Source: Bacillota bacterium
GTDB lineage: Bacteria; Bacillota; Clostridia; Lachnospirales; Lachnospiraceae
NCBI GenBank assembly: GCA_017861355.1
Contig: JAGFXQ010000066.1
Location: 1-12,819, forward strand
Reading direction: 5' to 3'
Length of the DNA: 12,819 nucleotides
Shown here: positions 1 to 6,611 of the stretch, piece after piece
Position numbering within the stretch: the first letter of the stretch is position 1
How the letters are laid out: the number at the start of each line of letters is the position of its first letter
Program-made: the position numbers and the translations under genes
Notes under the pieces: model-generated
Told to the model about the DNA's origin: nothing
The model's database searches: none
What the model saw: the letters and a program-made list of their open reading frames with translations, nothing else

Positions 1-60
1 TACGAGCCTGGAATGAATAGTTACCTTATATATTACCAGGTTTGAAAAGTCTGATTTCGC

Positions 61-97
61 AAGAAAAAGTTATTACTAGCGCAGTAATAACTTTTCT
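61..97 (-). terminator. Rho-independent-type hairpin with 12-bp perfect stem
   Basis: Positions 65-76 (AAAAGTTATTAC) are perfectly complementary to 84-95 (GTAATAACTTTT), with a 7-base loop. Both sides carry A/T tracts, so the hairpin could terminate in either direction. On the minus strand it reads into TTTTTCTT. It lies about 130 bases beyond the stop of the last gene of the glnS cluster, and may serve that transcript as a second stop or a converging gene outside the window. The rest of 1-225 holds no reading frame I can support. Confidence 0.6.
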
Positions 98-140
98 AAT
101 CTTTCCAAATAAGAAAATATGATATATTCTTGATATCACA

Positions 141-174
141 AAAACAATGATACCTTGCAAACAATGGTATTATT
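141..174 (-). terminator. Terminator-like hairpin downstream of the DUF6062 gene
   Basis: Read on the minus strand, AATAATACC (174-166) pairs with GGTATCATT (154-146), one pair being G-U, around an 11-base loop. It is followed by GTTTTTG. It lies 52 bases past the stop codon of the DUF6062 gene, so it is the probable end of the glnS-DUF2225-DUF6062 transcript. The stem is AT-rich and therefore weak. Confidence 0.5.
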
Positions 175-225
175 CTATTATTAGTATATTCCATCTAAGG
201 GATTATATACCACGGAACACTCTGA

Positions 226-942
226 CTAAAGAATACTGTTTGTCTTCTGCATCGACCTTGGTAAAGCATCCTTCGAATTCTTCCACGGTTCATCTGCATA
301 GCGATAATCAAACTTATTGATAAACCACTCAATATCATCTCTGACTCGTTTCATATTATCCAGATAAAGCCCATTTAATTTCTTCAGGAAATCATTCAGC
401 TCATCACCACTCAGATGCTCCGGTGCAGTACCATACAACACTTTATAATGTCCGGTGCAAAAGCCCTTGGATTTCTCGAACTTCTTACGGAAGGCTTCCT
501 CTGTATGATACTGATGAAAAACAGTCGCTATATAACGTTCAAAGGTATGATCAATCTTATCACAGACAAAGCAGCTTTGTTCCAGTTCGTTCAGATAGTT
601 GACTACTTCGGATCCCTCTGCTTTCTTGCGGAATAAGGAAGGTGAGGAAAACTTGATGCCGGAACGTGACAGCTTCTCCACATCGGTCACAATCTTATCC
701 ATATGAGTCTTAAGAATTAATGCCAAGCCCAGACGATTCTGATTCTTATACAATTGATCCAGATGCTTTTCACAAAAGCCTAACCTTGAGGTAGCTTCCC
801 GAATATCATCCTCCATGTAGCTTGGGCCCATGGTAAATTCAATTGCATTGGACTCCAATTGTTTTCGCATAGAACATAGAGGACATTCCGTGTCCGCATC
901 AAATGCATCATTGACCGGAATCGTGTACAGTTTTTCCTTCAA
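226..942 (-). CDS. DUF6062-type protein with two CxxC/CxxH modules
   Basis: A 238-residue cytoplasmic protein of unknown function; I recognise the opening (MKEKLYTIPVNDAF) as typical of DUF6062 proteins from Lachnospiraceae. There is no signal peptide or membrane segment. Two similar modules are visible. The first has CPLC at 20-23 and GFCEKH with C57/H60; the second has CFVC at 124-127 and GFCTGH with C162/H165. The CxxC-to-CxxH spacing is almost the same in both (34 and 35 residues), which suggests an internal duplication and two zinc or other metal sites. That last point is inference. The start is TTG, preceded by AGGTAGGA at suitable distance. It lies 16 bases after the DUF2225 gene and is probably the last gene of the glnS operon. 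No function can be assigned. Confidence 0.85.
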   Translation of the reverse strand: MKEKLYTIPVNDAFDADTECPLCSMRKQLESNAIEFTMGPSYMEDDIREATSRLGFCEKHLDQLYKNQNRLGLALILKTHMDKIVTDVEKLSRSGIKFSSPSLFRKKAEGSEVVNYLNELEQSCFVCDKIDHTFERYIATVFHQYHTEEAFRKKFEKSKGFCTGHYKVLYGTAPEHLSGDELNDFLKKLNGLYLDNMKRVRDDIEWFINKFDYRYADEPWKNSKDALPRSMQKTNSIL

Positions 943-958
943 TTTAATATCCTACCTT

Positions 959-1804
959 TTAGACAGATTTAGTTTCCTTGATTAAATCCTTAATGTCTCG
1001 TGCCTTCTGCTTAATTCTTTCATTTGCTTCTTTTGAGATTAATACCTTGGATACCCAACGTCCTGCTTCATCCGTCTTGCCGGTTTTTCTAGCCAGCTCT
1101 GCCATAAGCAGTGTCATGGTAATCTCGTCCATTCCACACATTGGAAATGTCTCTTTACTAAAGGCTTCATCAAAACCGACATAAGCTTTTGCAATGAAAT
1201 CTAACTCTTCGTGCTCCAGTTCTGTCATAGTCTTCTGATAATCCGGAGTATCCTTAGATAATGACTCCGCCTTGCCTCTAAGAATCCAAGCGATTTTTAG
1301 GCAGGTATAAGCGCGCTCCGAGGTCTTTGACTTCTTAACAATGGAATTCACCAAAGCCAGCTTATGCCTAGCCAGAGCATCATCATAAGTAAAGATACTG
1401 CCTGATTCACCAATACCCTTAAACGATGCTGAAATCGTATTTTTAATCAATCCAGCCTGGTTATTGGTTACATAATTGAAAAATCGATTTAATGCCGCAA
1501 AACCACAATGAGGGCACACAATTGCATCATATTTTAACGGATCCATAAACTGATACACCGGTCTCAGATCTGTATCCAGGTTCAAAAGCTTCACCTTACC
1601 GGACTTCACCATCTTGGACTTAAATTCTTTATCACATACCGGGCAACTAAACGTTTTATCAAATATGGTATCTTCTTCTGAAAATGAAGGCTTCTCAATC
1701 TCAGCAGATTTGCCTGCTGTTTCCTTCTCTTTTTCATCATAGATATCCATTCCGGTCAGATTATTTAGGCCAAAGGCTTCTAATCCTGAGAACAAATTTG
1801 CCAC
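959..1804 (-). CDS. DUF2225 domain protein
   Basis: A 281-residue soluble protein matching the DUF2225 family pattern. A zinc-ribbon-like region comes first: CPVC at 54-57, then a conserved stretch with LNLDTDLRPVYQFMDPLKYD, and CPHCGF at 97-102. A helical, TPR-like C-terminal half follows (about 130-275), with repeated Ala/Leu-rich helices such as those containing AWILRGKAESL and LLMAELARKTGKTDEAGRW. The first 50 residues are poorly conserved and charged. The start is GTG, with AAAGGGGG eight bases upstream; an ATG five bases earlier is out of frame. The gene begins 25 bases after glnS and ends 16 bases before the DUF6062 gene, so cotranscription is likely. The family has no established biochemical role that I can name with confidence. 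Confidence 0.88.
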   Translation of the reverse strand: MANLFSGLEAFGLNNLTGMDIYDEKEKETAGKSAEIEKPSFSEEDTIFDKTFSCPVCDKEFKSKMVKSGKVKLLNLDTDLRPVYQFMDPLKYDAIVCPHCGFAALNRFFNYVTNNQAGLIKNTISASFKGIGESGSIFTYDDALARHKLALVNSIVKKSKTSERAYTCLKIAWILRGKAESLSKDTPDYQKTMTELEHEELDFIAKAYVGFDEAFSKETFPMCGMDEITMTLLMAELARKTGKTDEAGRWVSKVLISKEANERIKQKARDIKDLIKETKSV

Positions 1805-1829
1805 TGCATATTCCCCCTTTAATTCAAAA

Positions 1830-3554
1830 TCAACTTTGTGCTGTTTCGTTTGCTGTTACTTTGTACGAGCTCTTTAGAGAAACGATGCGATTGAAGACCG
1901 GTTTCTCTGGGCTTGAATCCTTAATGTCAAGGCAGAAGAAGCCTTGTCTTAAGAACTGGAAGCTATCCGGAGCCTTTGCATCTGCAATATTTGGCTCAAC
2001 ATAGCATTGTTTTAATATAGTAATAGAATTCGGGTTCAGGTTTAGGCTGCCATCCTCGTTGTAAACACCTTTTTCTTCATCCACGATATTCTCATAGAGA
2101 CGTACTTCTGCTTCAATTGCTGTCTTGGCTGCAACCCAATGGATCGTTCCCTTCACTTTTCTTGCATTAAAACCGGATCCGCTTTTTGTCTCCGGGTCAT
2201 AGGTACAATGTATCTCTGTAACATTACCTGCTTCATCTGTTACATAATCCTGACAGGTCACAAAGTATGCATTCATCAGGCGCACTTCGTTACCGGGGAA
2301 GAGACGGAAATATTTCTTCGGGGGATCAATCATAAAATCATCCCTCTCAATATATAACTCTCTGCCAAAGGGAACCTGTCTGTTGCCCATTTCTTCATTT
2401 TCCTGATTATTCGGTGCTTCCAGGTATTCTATCTGCTCCTCGGGATAATTCGTAATGATCAATTTGATCGGATCAAGAACCGCCATGATTCTGGGCTTCT
2501 TGAGCTTAAGATCCTCGCGGATGCAATATTCCAACATGGCATAATCAACTGAGCTCTGACTCTTAGACACACCGCACAGCTCCATGAACATCTGTATGGA
2601 CTCTGGGGTAAAACCTCTTCTTCGAAGTGCACTGATGGATACCAGTCTCGGATCATCCCAGCCATCTACGATGCCTTCTTCTACCAGCTTCTTGATATAT
2701 CGCTTTCCTGTAATGACATTTGTCAGATACATCTTGGCGAATTCAATCTGCTTCGGAGGTATTTCATACTCTAATTCTCTTACTACCCAGTCATAGAGAG
2801 GACGATGATCCTCAAATTCCAAAGTACAGATGGAATGGGTAATCCCTTCGATTGCATCCTCGATTGGATGTGCAAAATCATACATCGGGTAAATGCACCA
2901 TTGATCCCCGGTGTTATGGTGAGAAATCTTAGCAACACGATAGATAATCGGATCACGCATATTAATGTTCGGTGATGTCATATCAATCTTAGCACGGAGT
3001 ACTCTGGCACCGTCTGCAAACTTACCAGCCTTCATATCTTCAAAAAGCTGCAAGTTCTCCTCGATGCTACGATCACGATACGGGCTATTCTTGCCCGGTT
3101 CTGTCAGAGTTCCACGATATTCTCTGATCTCGTCCGCAGTCAGGTCGCACACAAAGGCTTTGCCTTTCTTGATCAGCTTCACTGCTGCTTCAAACATCTG
3201 CTCAAAATAATCAGAAGCAAAAAACAGACGATCTTCAAAATCGCCACCGATCCACTTTACATCTTCTATAATAGAATCTACAAATTCTGTTTTTTCTTTG
3301 GTAGGGTTTGTGTCATCGAAACGAAGATTGAATTTACCACCATATTTTTTAGCCAGGCCACAATTCAGAAGTATGGATTTAGCATGTCCTATATGAAGAT
3401 ATCCGTTCGGTTCCGGAGGAAATCTGGTTACTATATTCTTAACCTTACCTTCTTCCAAATCCCGATCAATTATCATTTCAATAAAATTCTTGGAAACAAC
3501 TTCTTTCTCTGTTGATTCCGGCTCATTACCCTCTATTATATCTTTGTTATCCAT
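1830..3554 (-). CDS. glnS: Glutaminyl-tRNA synthetase
   Basis: Cytoplasmic class Ic aminoacyl-tRNA synthetase that charges tRNA-Gln with glutamine, using ATP. The 574-residue length fits bacterial GlnRS. The catalytic Rossmann domain shows FPPEPNGYLHIGHAKS (HIGH at 54-57), followed by LRFDDTNPTKE at 78-88 and the GlnRS-type stretch TGDQWCIYPMYDFAHP (215-230). The position of the KMSKS loop, just before GWDDPR and LRRRGFTPESI (298-320), reads VITGKRY, an unusual form. The C-terminal beta-barrel anticodon-binding domain covers roughly 350-560. A strong GGAGG lies 7 bases before the ATG. It is the first gene of a tight cluster with the DUF2225 and DUF6062 genes. Many Firmicutes instead make Gln-tRNA by GatCAB amidation, so a GlnRS points to the subset of Clostridia that carry one. 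Confidence 0.96.
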   Translation of the reverse strand: MDNKDIIEGNEPESTEKEVVSKNFIEMIIDRDLEEGKVKNIVTRFPPEPNGYLHIGHAKSILLNCGLAKKYGGKFNLRFDDTNPTKEKTEFVDSIIEDVKWIGGDFEDRLFFASDYFEQMFEAAVKLIKKGKAFVCDLTADEIREYRGTLTEPGKNSPYRDRSIEENLQLFEDMKAGKFADGARVLRAKIDMTSPNINMRDPIIYRVAKISHHNTGDQWCIYPMYDFAHPIEDAIEGITHSICTLEFEDHRPLYDWVVRELEYEIPPKQIEFAKMYLTNVITGKRYIKKLVEEGIVDGWDDPRLVSISALRRRGFTPESIQMFMELCGVSKSQSSVDYAMLEYCIREDLKLKKPRIMAVLDPIKLIITNYPEEQIEYLEAPNNQENEEMGNRQVPFGRELYIERDDFMIDPPKKYFRLFPGNEVRLMNAYFVTCQDYVTDEAGNVTEIHCTYDPETKSGSGFNARKVKGTIHWVAAKTAIEAEVRLYENIVDEEKGVYNEDGSLNLNPNSITILKQCYVEPNIADAKAPDSFQFLRQGFFCLDIKDSSPEKPVFNRIVSLKSSYKVTANETAQS

Positions 3555-3694
3555 GAAAAACCTCCTGGTATCCTATCAAATTATTATAATATATCATTAT
3601 TAGTCCAAATTCCTTATATATATACAGCTATGATATATCATACCACAATTATTCTGAAGATAAAAGTCTGAAATCCAAAAAAGTATATTAGAAT
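3555..3694. other. AT-rich upstream region of glnS
   Basis: This must hold the promoter of the glnS cluster, but no convincing -35/-10 pair with standard spacing stands out. On the minus strand there is a TATAAT (close to 3585-3590) and a TTGGAC about 14 bases before it, which is too close for a normal sigma-A promoter. A 14-base AT palindrome, TATGATATATCATA, lies at 3629-3642. With this base composition it could be chance. Confidence 0.3.
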
Positions 3695-3822
3695 AAAGTG
3701 TCAGCTTTCTGACACTTTCGCGCCTGAGCGGGTTGCGAAGCAACTACTTCCTATCCGCGAAGTGCGCATCCTGCACGGAGTGCTTTTTATGTAATAGAAT
3801 GCCCTATTCTATTACATAAAAA
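3695..3822. repeat. Structured intergenic repeat block
   Basis: A dense run of hairpins that no gene explains. In order: AAAGTGTCAG/CTGACACTTT (3695-3704 and 3709-3718, 10-bp perfect stem, 4-base loop); GTTGC/GCAAC (3732-3736 and 3740-3744), nested inside GCGG...CCGC; GTGC/GCAC words around 3762-3784, ending GCACGGAGTGCTTTTT on the plus strand; and a 17-bp perfect inverted repeat (3784-3800 and 3806-3822) with a 5-base spacer. The middle part is visibly more GC-rich than its surroundings. The word AAAGTGTCA and the GTGCGCA/GCAC words recur in the block at 6286-6459, so both may belong to one repeat family (REP- or MITE-like). Copy number in the genome cannot be seen from here. Confidence 0.6.
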
Positions 3823-3858
3823 AAGGTTGTTCTCCTGAAATGATCAGCGGAACAACCT
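3818..3858 (-). terminator. Terminator of the SleB-family hydrolase gene
   Basis: On the minus strand, AGGTTGTTC (3858-3850) pairs with GAACAACCT (3832-3824). Inside, a short symmetrical internal loop precedes a CTGA/TCAG inner stem. A run of seven T follows. It lies 19 bases after the hydrolase stop codon. Its T tract overlaps the outer arm of the 17-bp inverted repeat of the neighbouring repeat block. Confidence 0.85.
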
Positions 3859-3876
3859 ATCATATATGATATGTAT

Positions 3877-4725
3877 TTATTTACTGCGATAGAAAATATG
3901 ATCATCAAGGATCTTATAATCGGAATATCTTCTCTTGATGCTGCTTGCGCTTCTCTTATTCTGGAAACATAAATAGCTTCCGATATTGTTCGTTCCGGTC
4001 AGGGCTGCCTTTGCTGCTTTAATCGCTTTATTCATTGCCTTCTTCTGCGCTTCCGGATTGGAGCCGGTGAATTTACGAGTATCGTAAAGTTTTAATGCAT
4101 TGTCCAGCATACTGCGACCGGATCTGCCTTTTATCGTTACTGCAAACTGTACGGACCATTTGTTATCATAAATAACTTCTTTGACTGTATTTACATGCCA
4201 GTATGCGTCACTTTTCACTCTGTTCAATACTACATTTGCTACTGCCAGCATACCATTGTAATTCTGATTACCAGCTTCGGAATAAATCAGGCAGGAAAGT
4301 AAGCGTAATTCGCTCTCGGAATAGGCAGGCTTCTCAACTTCCGGTTCTTTCTCCTCTGCTTCTTCTTTCACATCTTCTTCAATTACTTCTTCTACTGCTT
4401 CCGGTTTCTCCTCTACCGTCGCATCCTCGGTAGTGGGATCAGCATAACATATCTGACCCAGTTCATTGATATAATATCCTTCCTGTAAAAGAAGGTCTGC
4501 ATTCTCATCGGTTGCTTCATCCACTACAATACTCTGTGAAGTGGTATCGGTTGTCTGTCCATCTATACTGTTATCCGTACTTAATGTATCGCCGGAAGCT
4601 TCTGTAGTACTTGGTGCTGTTGTAGCCGGAACAGCTAATTCGGATGCATATGCAGTAGCACCGAAACAAGCGGTAAGCAACAACGTTGCAATAATCATAG
4701 TCAGAAGTTTTTTGGTTAATGTCAT
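3877..4725 (-). CDS. Secreted SleB-family cell wall hydrolase
   Basis: A 282-residue exported protein. The C-terminal half (about 135-282) is a SleB/Hydrolase_2 domain: the stretch with YSESELRLLSCLIYSEAGNQ (Glu150 the likely catalytic acid), then GMLAVANVVLNRV and a C-terminal SDYKILDDHIFYRSK. The family includes spore-cortex and vegetative peptidoglycan hydrolases of lytic-transglycosylase type. The N-terminus is a signal peptide that can be read two ways: LTAC at 17-20 fits a lipobox, and AYA-SE fits signal peptidase I. A Ser/Thr-rich segment and then a Glu/Pro-rich linker (about 104-133) join it to the enzyme. The start is the ATG at 4725, preceded by AAGGAG at 7 bases. A longer frame from 4779 has no ribosome binding site and would bury the signal peptide. 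A promoter and a terminator bracket it, so it is monocistronic. Confidence 0.88.
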   Translation of the reverse strand: MTLTKKLLTMIIATLLLTACFGATAYASELAVPATTAPSTTEASGDTLSTDNSIDGQTTDTTSQSIVVDEATDENADLLLQEGYYINELGQICYADPTTEDATVEEKPEAVEEVIEEDVKEEAEEKEPEVEKPAYSESELRLLSCLIYSEAGNQNYNGMLAVANVVLNRVKSDAYWHVNTVKEVIYDNKWSVQFAVTIKGRSGRSMLDNALKLYDTRKFTGSNPEAQKKAMNKAIKAAKAALTGTNNIGSYLCFQNKRSASSIKRRYSDYKILDDHIFYRSK

Positions 4726-4789
4726 TTTAATCTCCTTAAATGTTACATTTTTGGGATAATCATTAAATTCTGTTAACAATTACTTAATA

Positions 4790-4817
4790 ATTATAACACA
4801 GAAAATTAAAAAATCAA
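4790..4817 (-). promoter_or_regulatory. Probable sigma-A promoter of the SleB-family gene
   Basis: Minus-strand TTGATT (4817-4812), a 16-base spacer and TATAAT (4795-4790). Transcription would start near 4783, leaving a leader of about 58 bases. The -35 box sits inside the T tract of the preceding gene's terminator. Confidence 0.5.
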
Positions 4818-4839
4818 CCCCTGAATTTCTTCAGGGGTT
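4806..4839 (-). terminator. Terminator of the DUF3810 gene
   Basis: A perfect 10-bp stem: minus-strand AACCCCTGAA (4839-4830) with TTCAGGGGTT (4825-4816), a GAAA tetraloop, then GATTTTTTAA. It lies about 70 bases past the DUF3810 stop codon. It is a textbook intrinsic terminator. Confidence 0.92.
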
Positions 4840-4909
4840 CTGTGTGTTGTAACTATTGTTGGAAGGCATCTATTTCCGATGATTTCCTTTGTATATTTTA
4901 ACCAAAACT

Positions 4910-6025
4910 CTACTTTTTCAACTCCTGGTCTTTACGATACTTAGCAAGCAAAAGATCCAACATACGGCCATAGCTTTGTACTCCGTCTGTTTGGGCATTT
5001 GCTTTCAGATAAGTGTCATTGAGCTTATTCGATACTGTACTAACCACCGTATCTTCAAATTGCTGCCAATACACGGAATTGGCGCGAATGTCGCTAATCA
5101 CGCCTTCACTATATTGCTCCCGGATATTAAAATAAAGATTTGGACTCGCATCATATAAAGCATTCCCGGCTATAATTAGTGCCAGCATCGTACTGCTGTA
5201 TTGAAGCTCCACATCATCTGAGCTCATTCCGGCCAGATATGCAATATAATTAGCTTCATCCTCACGCATAAATCCGCGAAGATGTGCCAGCTCATGAAGC
5301 ATCGTTGCCGGAATAGAATAGTCCGGTACATCGACATTCACATTGGCTTCCATAGTAAATGGGAAGAAGATGCCGGTAATCTCTGTCTGTGACATCAGCT
5401 TTGAGAGAAGAATCGGCTTCGGTGCAGCATAGGCACCACTAAGTACGGGATAAGCCTTGGCTAACTGCCGATAAGCCTGATTGGCTTCCTTCGCTAACTC
5501 AGTATCACTCATAGATAATTGAAATACCCCCTGGCTATCTGTCATTATAACTTCTGCTCTTAATGTATTTGCTTCCTGCATCAGGCTATCCGTGAGTGCA
5601 TACAGCTCCTCCACGGAGGAGTCCGTGATCTCAAGATTAGAATAAGTAATAAAGGGATACCGATAATAATTCAGGCCTCCTAAGATTGTAAACAGAAAAA
5701 GCAGTATACTAAGGGTACAGAATAGATTCAGTAATCCTTTGATCCAACGATCTCTACGCTCCTTCTTATCCAAGATCAGAAGAAGAAGAAAACGCACCAC
5801 AATAATCAGAAGTGCAATCGGTAGTGCAATGACGATCAGTTCTGCTACTGAGAAGGGGAACAATCCGGTAATCAAAGATATGATGCGGGAAAATATCCTA
5901 TAAATATGCTTTGCATAAATCTGTTCAGAGAAAAAGCTGCTTTTCTTCGCCAGTAATATCAGTATCAATGATATTGGCATGAGTAATAATAAATAGATAC
6001 GCTTATAGGTCAAAAGCTTCTTCAC
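4910..6025 (-). CDS. DUF3810 membrane protein with HELAH motif
   Basis: A predicted integral membrane protein of 371 residues from the chosen start. Three hydrophobic segments lie near 10-26, 60-84 and 98-118. A large, probably extracytoplasmic domain follows. It contains MLHELAHLRGFMREDEANY, with HELAH at 244-248 and acidic residues E255/D256/E257 shortly after. This matches the DUF3810 family and looks like a zincin-type metal site, but peptidase activity is inference. No signal peptidase site is obvious. The frame could open at a GTG at 6034, but that codon lies within the GGGGG ribosome binding site. The GTG at 6025, eight bases downstream of GGGGG and encoding MKKLLTYKR, is the better start. 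It stands alone with its own terminator. Possible roles include envelope proteolysis or wall maintenance; none is demonstrated. Confidence 0.85.
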   Translation of the reverse strand: MKKLLTYKRIYLLLLMPISLILILLAKKSSFFSEQIYAKHIYRIFSRIISLITGLFPFSVAELIVIALPIALLIIVVRFLLLLILDKKERRDRWIKGLLNLFCTLSILLFLFTILGGLNYYRYPFITYSNLEITDSSVEELYALTDSLMQEANTLRAEVIMTDSQGVFQLSMSDTELAKEANQAYRQLAKAYPVLSGAYAAPKPILLSKLMSQTEITGIFFPFTMEANVNVDVPDYSIPATMLHELAHLRGFMREDEANYIAYLAGMSSDDVELQYSSTMLALIIAGNALYDASPNLYFNIREQYSEGVISDIRANSVYWQQFEDTVVSTVSNKLNDTYLKANAQTDGVQSYGRMLDLLLAKYRKDQELKK

Positions 6026-6285
6026 CTGGTGCACCCCCGTCAGTAGGACTATAGCAATTATGTAACTCTAATAGTAGCATGGAACTGTTTATCCCGCAAC
6101 AGTTTGCATAGCAAATACCCCAGAAAAACATTTCCAATATTGCAATTTGAACAAAAAATAAATACAATTTAGTTAAACGTTACTCCGTAAGAATGAAAAC
6201 AATTTTTTATTTGCCATATAGAGTGCTTATTATTCATAGCATTTGTGTTCCATGACACAGTATCCCCGAGGAAGGTTAGGCGTCG

Positions 6286-6359
6286 TAGAGTACAACATCA
6301 TCGTAGGAAGATCAAAGTGTCATAGAGCGAAACGTCTTCGCAAGGAGGTCAAAGTGTCA
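6286..6359. repeat. 37-bp tandem direct repeat, two copies
   Basis: Copies at 6286-6322 and 6323-6359. Both start with TAGAG and end with TCAAAGTGTCA, and the middle parts diverge moderately. A decayed third copy may precede them (CGAGGAAGG around 6268-6276). The second copy runs directly into the long inverted repeat at 6353-6459 and shares AGTGTCA with it, so the two structures are probably parts of one element. Confidence 0.65.
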
Positions 6360-6459
6360 AAAGCACCGGAGGTGTTCCTGATACAACAGATTGCTATGCA
6401 AGCTCGCTTGCAATAACAATCTGTTGTATCAGGAAGAGTGCGCAGCACCTTTTGACACT
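6353..6459. repeat. 107-nt nested inverted repeat
   Basis: The outer arms AGTGTCAAAAG (6353-6363) and CTTTTGACACT (6449-6459) are perfect complements. Each is followed inward by a small hairpin-like GC word (CACCGGAGGTG; GTGCGCAGCAC). The inner arms are a perfect 19-bp pair (6375-6393 with 6417-6435). The tip is TGCAAG/CTTGCA (6397-6402, 6407-6412). The whole could fold as a long stem with two side hairpins, on either strand or as a cruciform. No reading frame is present. It is candidate non-autonomous mobile DNA or a REP-type element. A structural RNA is a second option. Confidence 0.7.
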
Positions 6460-6474
6460 CCCCCCCTATGAAGC

Positions 6475-6520
6475 AAAAAAGCTATCACCCGGAGATAATC
6501 TTCCAAGTGATAGCCCATTT
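6475..6520 (-). terminator. Terminator of metNIQ, probably bidirectional
   Basis: Minus-strand GCTATCAC (6514-6507) pairs with GTGATAGC (6488-6481), with further GGA/TCC pairing inside, followed by TTTTTTGC. On the plus strand the same stem is followed by CCATTTTTTATT, so it can also stop transcription coming the other way. It lies about 100 bases past the metQ stop. Confidence 0.9.
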
Positions 6521-6611
6521 TTTATTCTATCCGATGCTAATTACATCCGGTTTCTTCAGACCGATTTGATCAGACCAGTTTCTTCAATCTGATTTCTTCC
6601 ATCCGCTTACC

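Larger units (their letters stand above)
6035..6611. other. Intergenic region between metQ and the DUF3810 gene
   Basis: This 577-base stretch has no supportable gene. From the metQ side it holds a GA-rich 3' segment with the word TGAAGAAACYGG twice (minus strand, about 6547-6585), the metQ terminator, the 107-nt inverted repeat, the 37-bp tandem repeat, and about 240 bases of AT-rich DNA before the DUF3810 start. The promoter of the DUF3810 gene should lie in the last part, but I see no strong -35/-10 pair. Confidence 0.5.

Noticed and set aside
2560..2580. GVSKS in GlnRS (329-332 region) as the KMSKS motif
   Set aside because: It lies after LRRRGFTPESI and corresponds to GVTK of E. coli GlnRS; the true KMSKS position is before GWDDPR.
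3629..3642. TATGATATATCATA palindrome as an operator for glnS
   Set aside because: The flanking DNA is nearly pure A/T, so such palindromes are expected by chance, and it has no second copy at a related gene.
4203..4433. Plus-strand reading frames across the window, such as 4203-4433, 2965-3210 and 7750-8028
   Set aside because: All lie antisense to well-supported genes or intergenic structure, and lack recognisable domains and ribosome binding sites.
6286..6359. CRISPR array
   Set aside because: Only two adjacent 37-bp units with no unique spacers between them, and no cas genes nearby.
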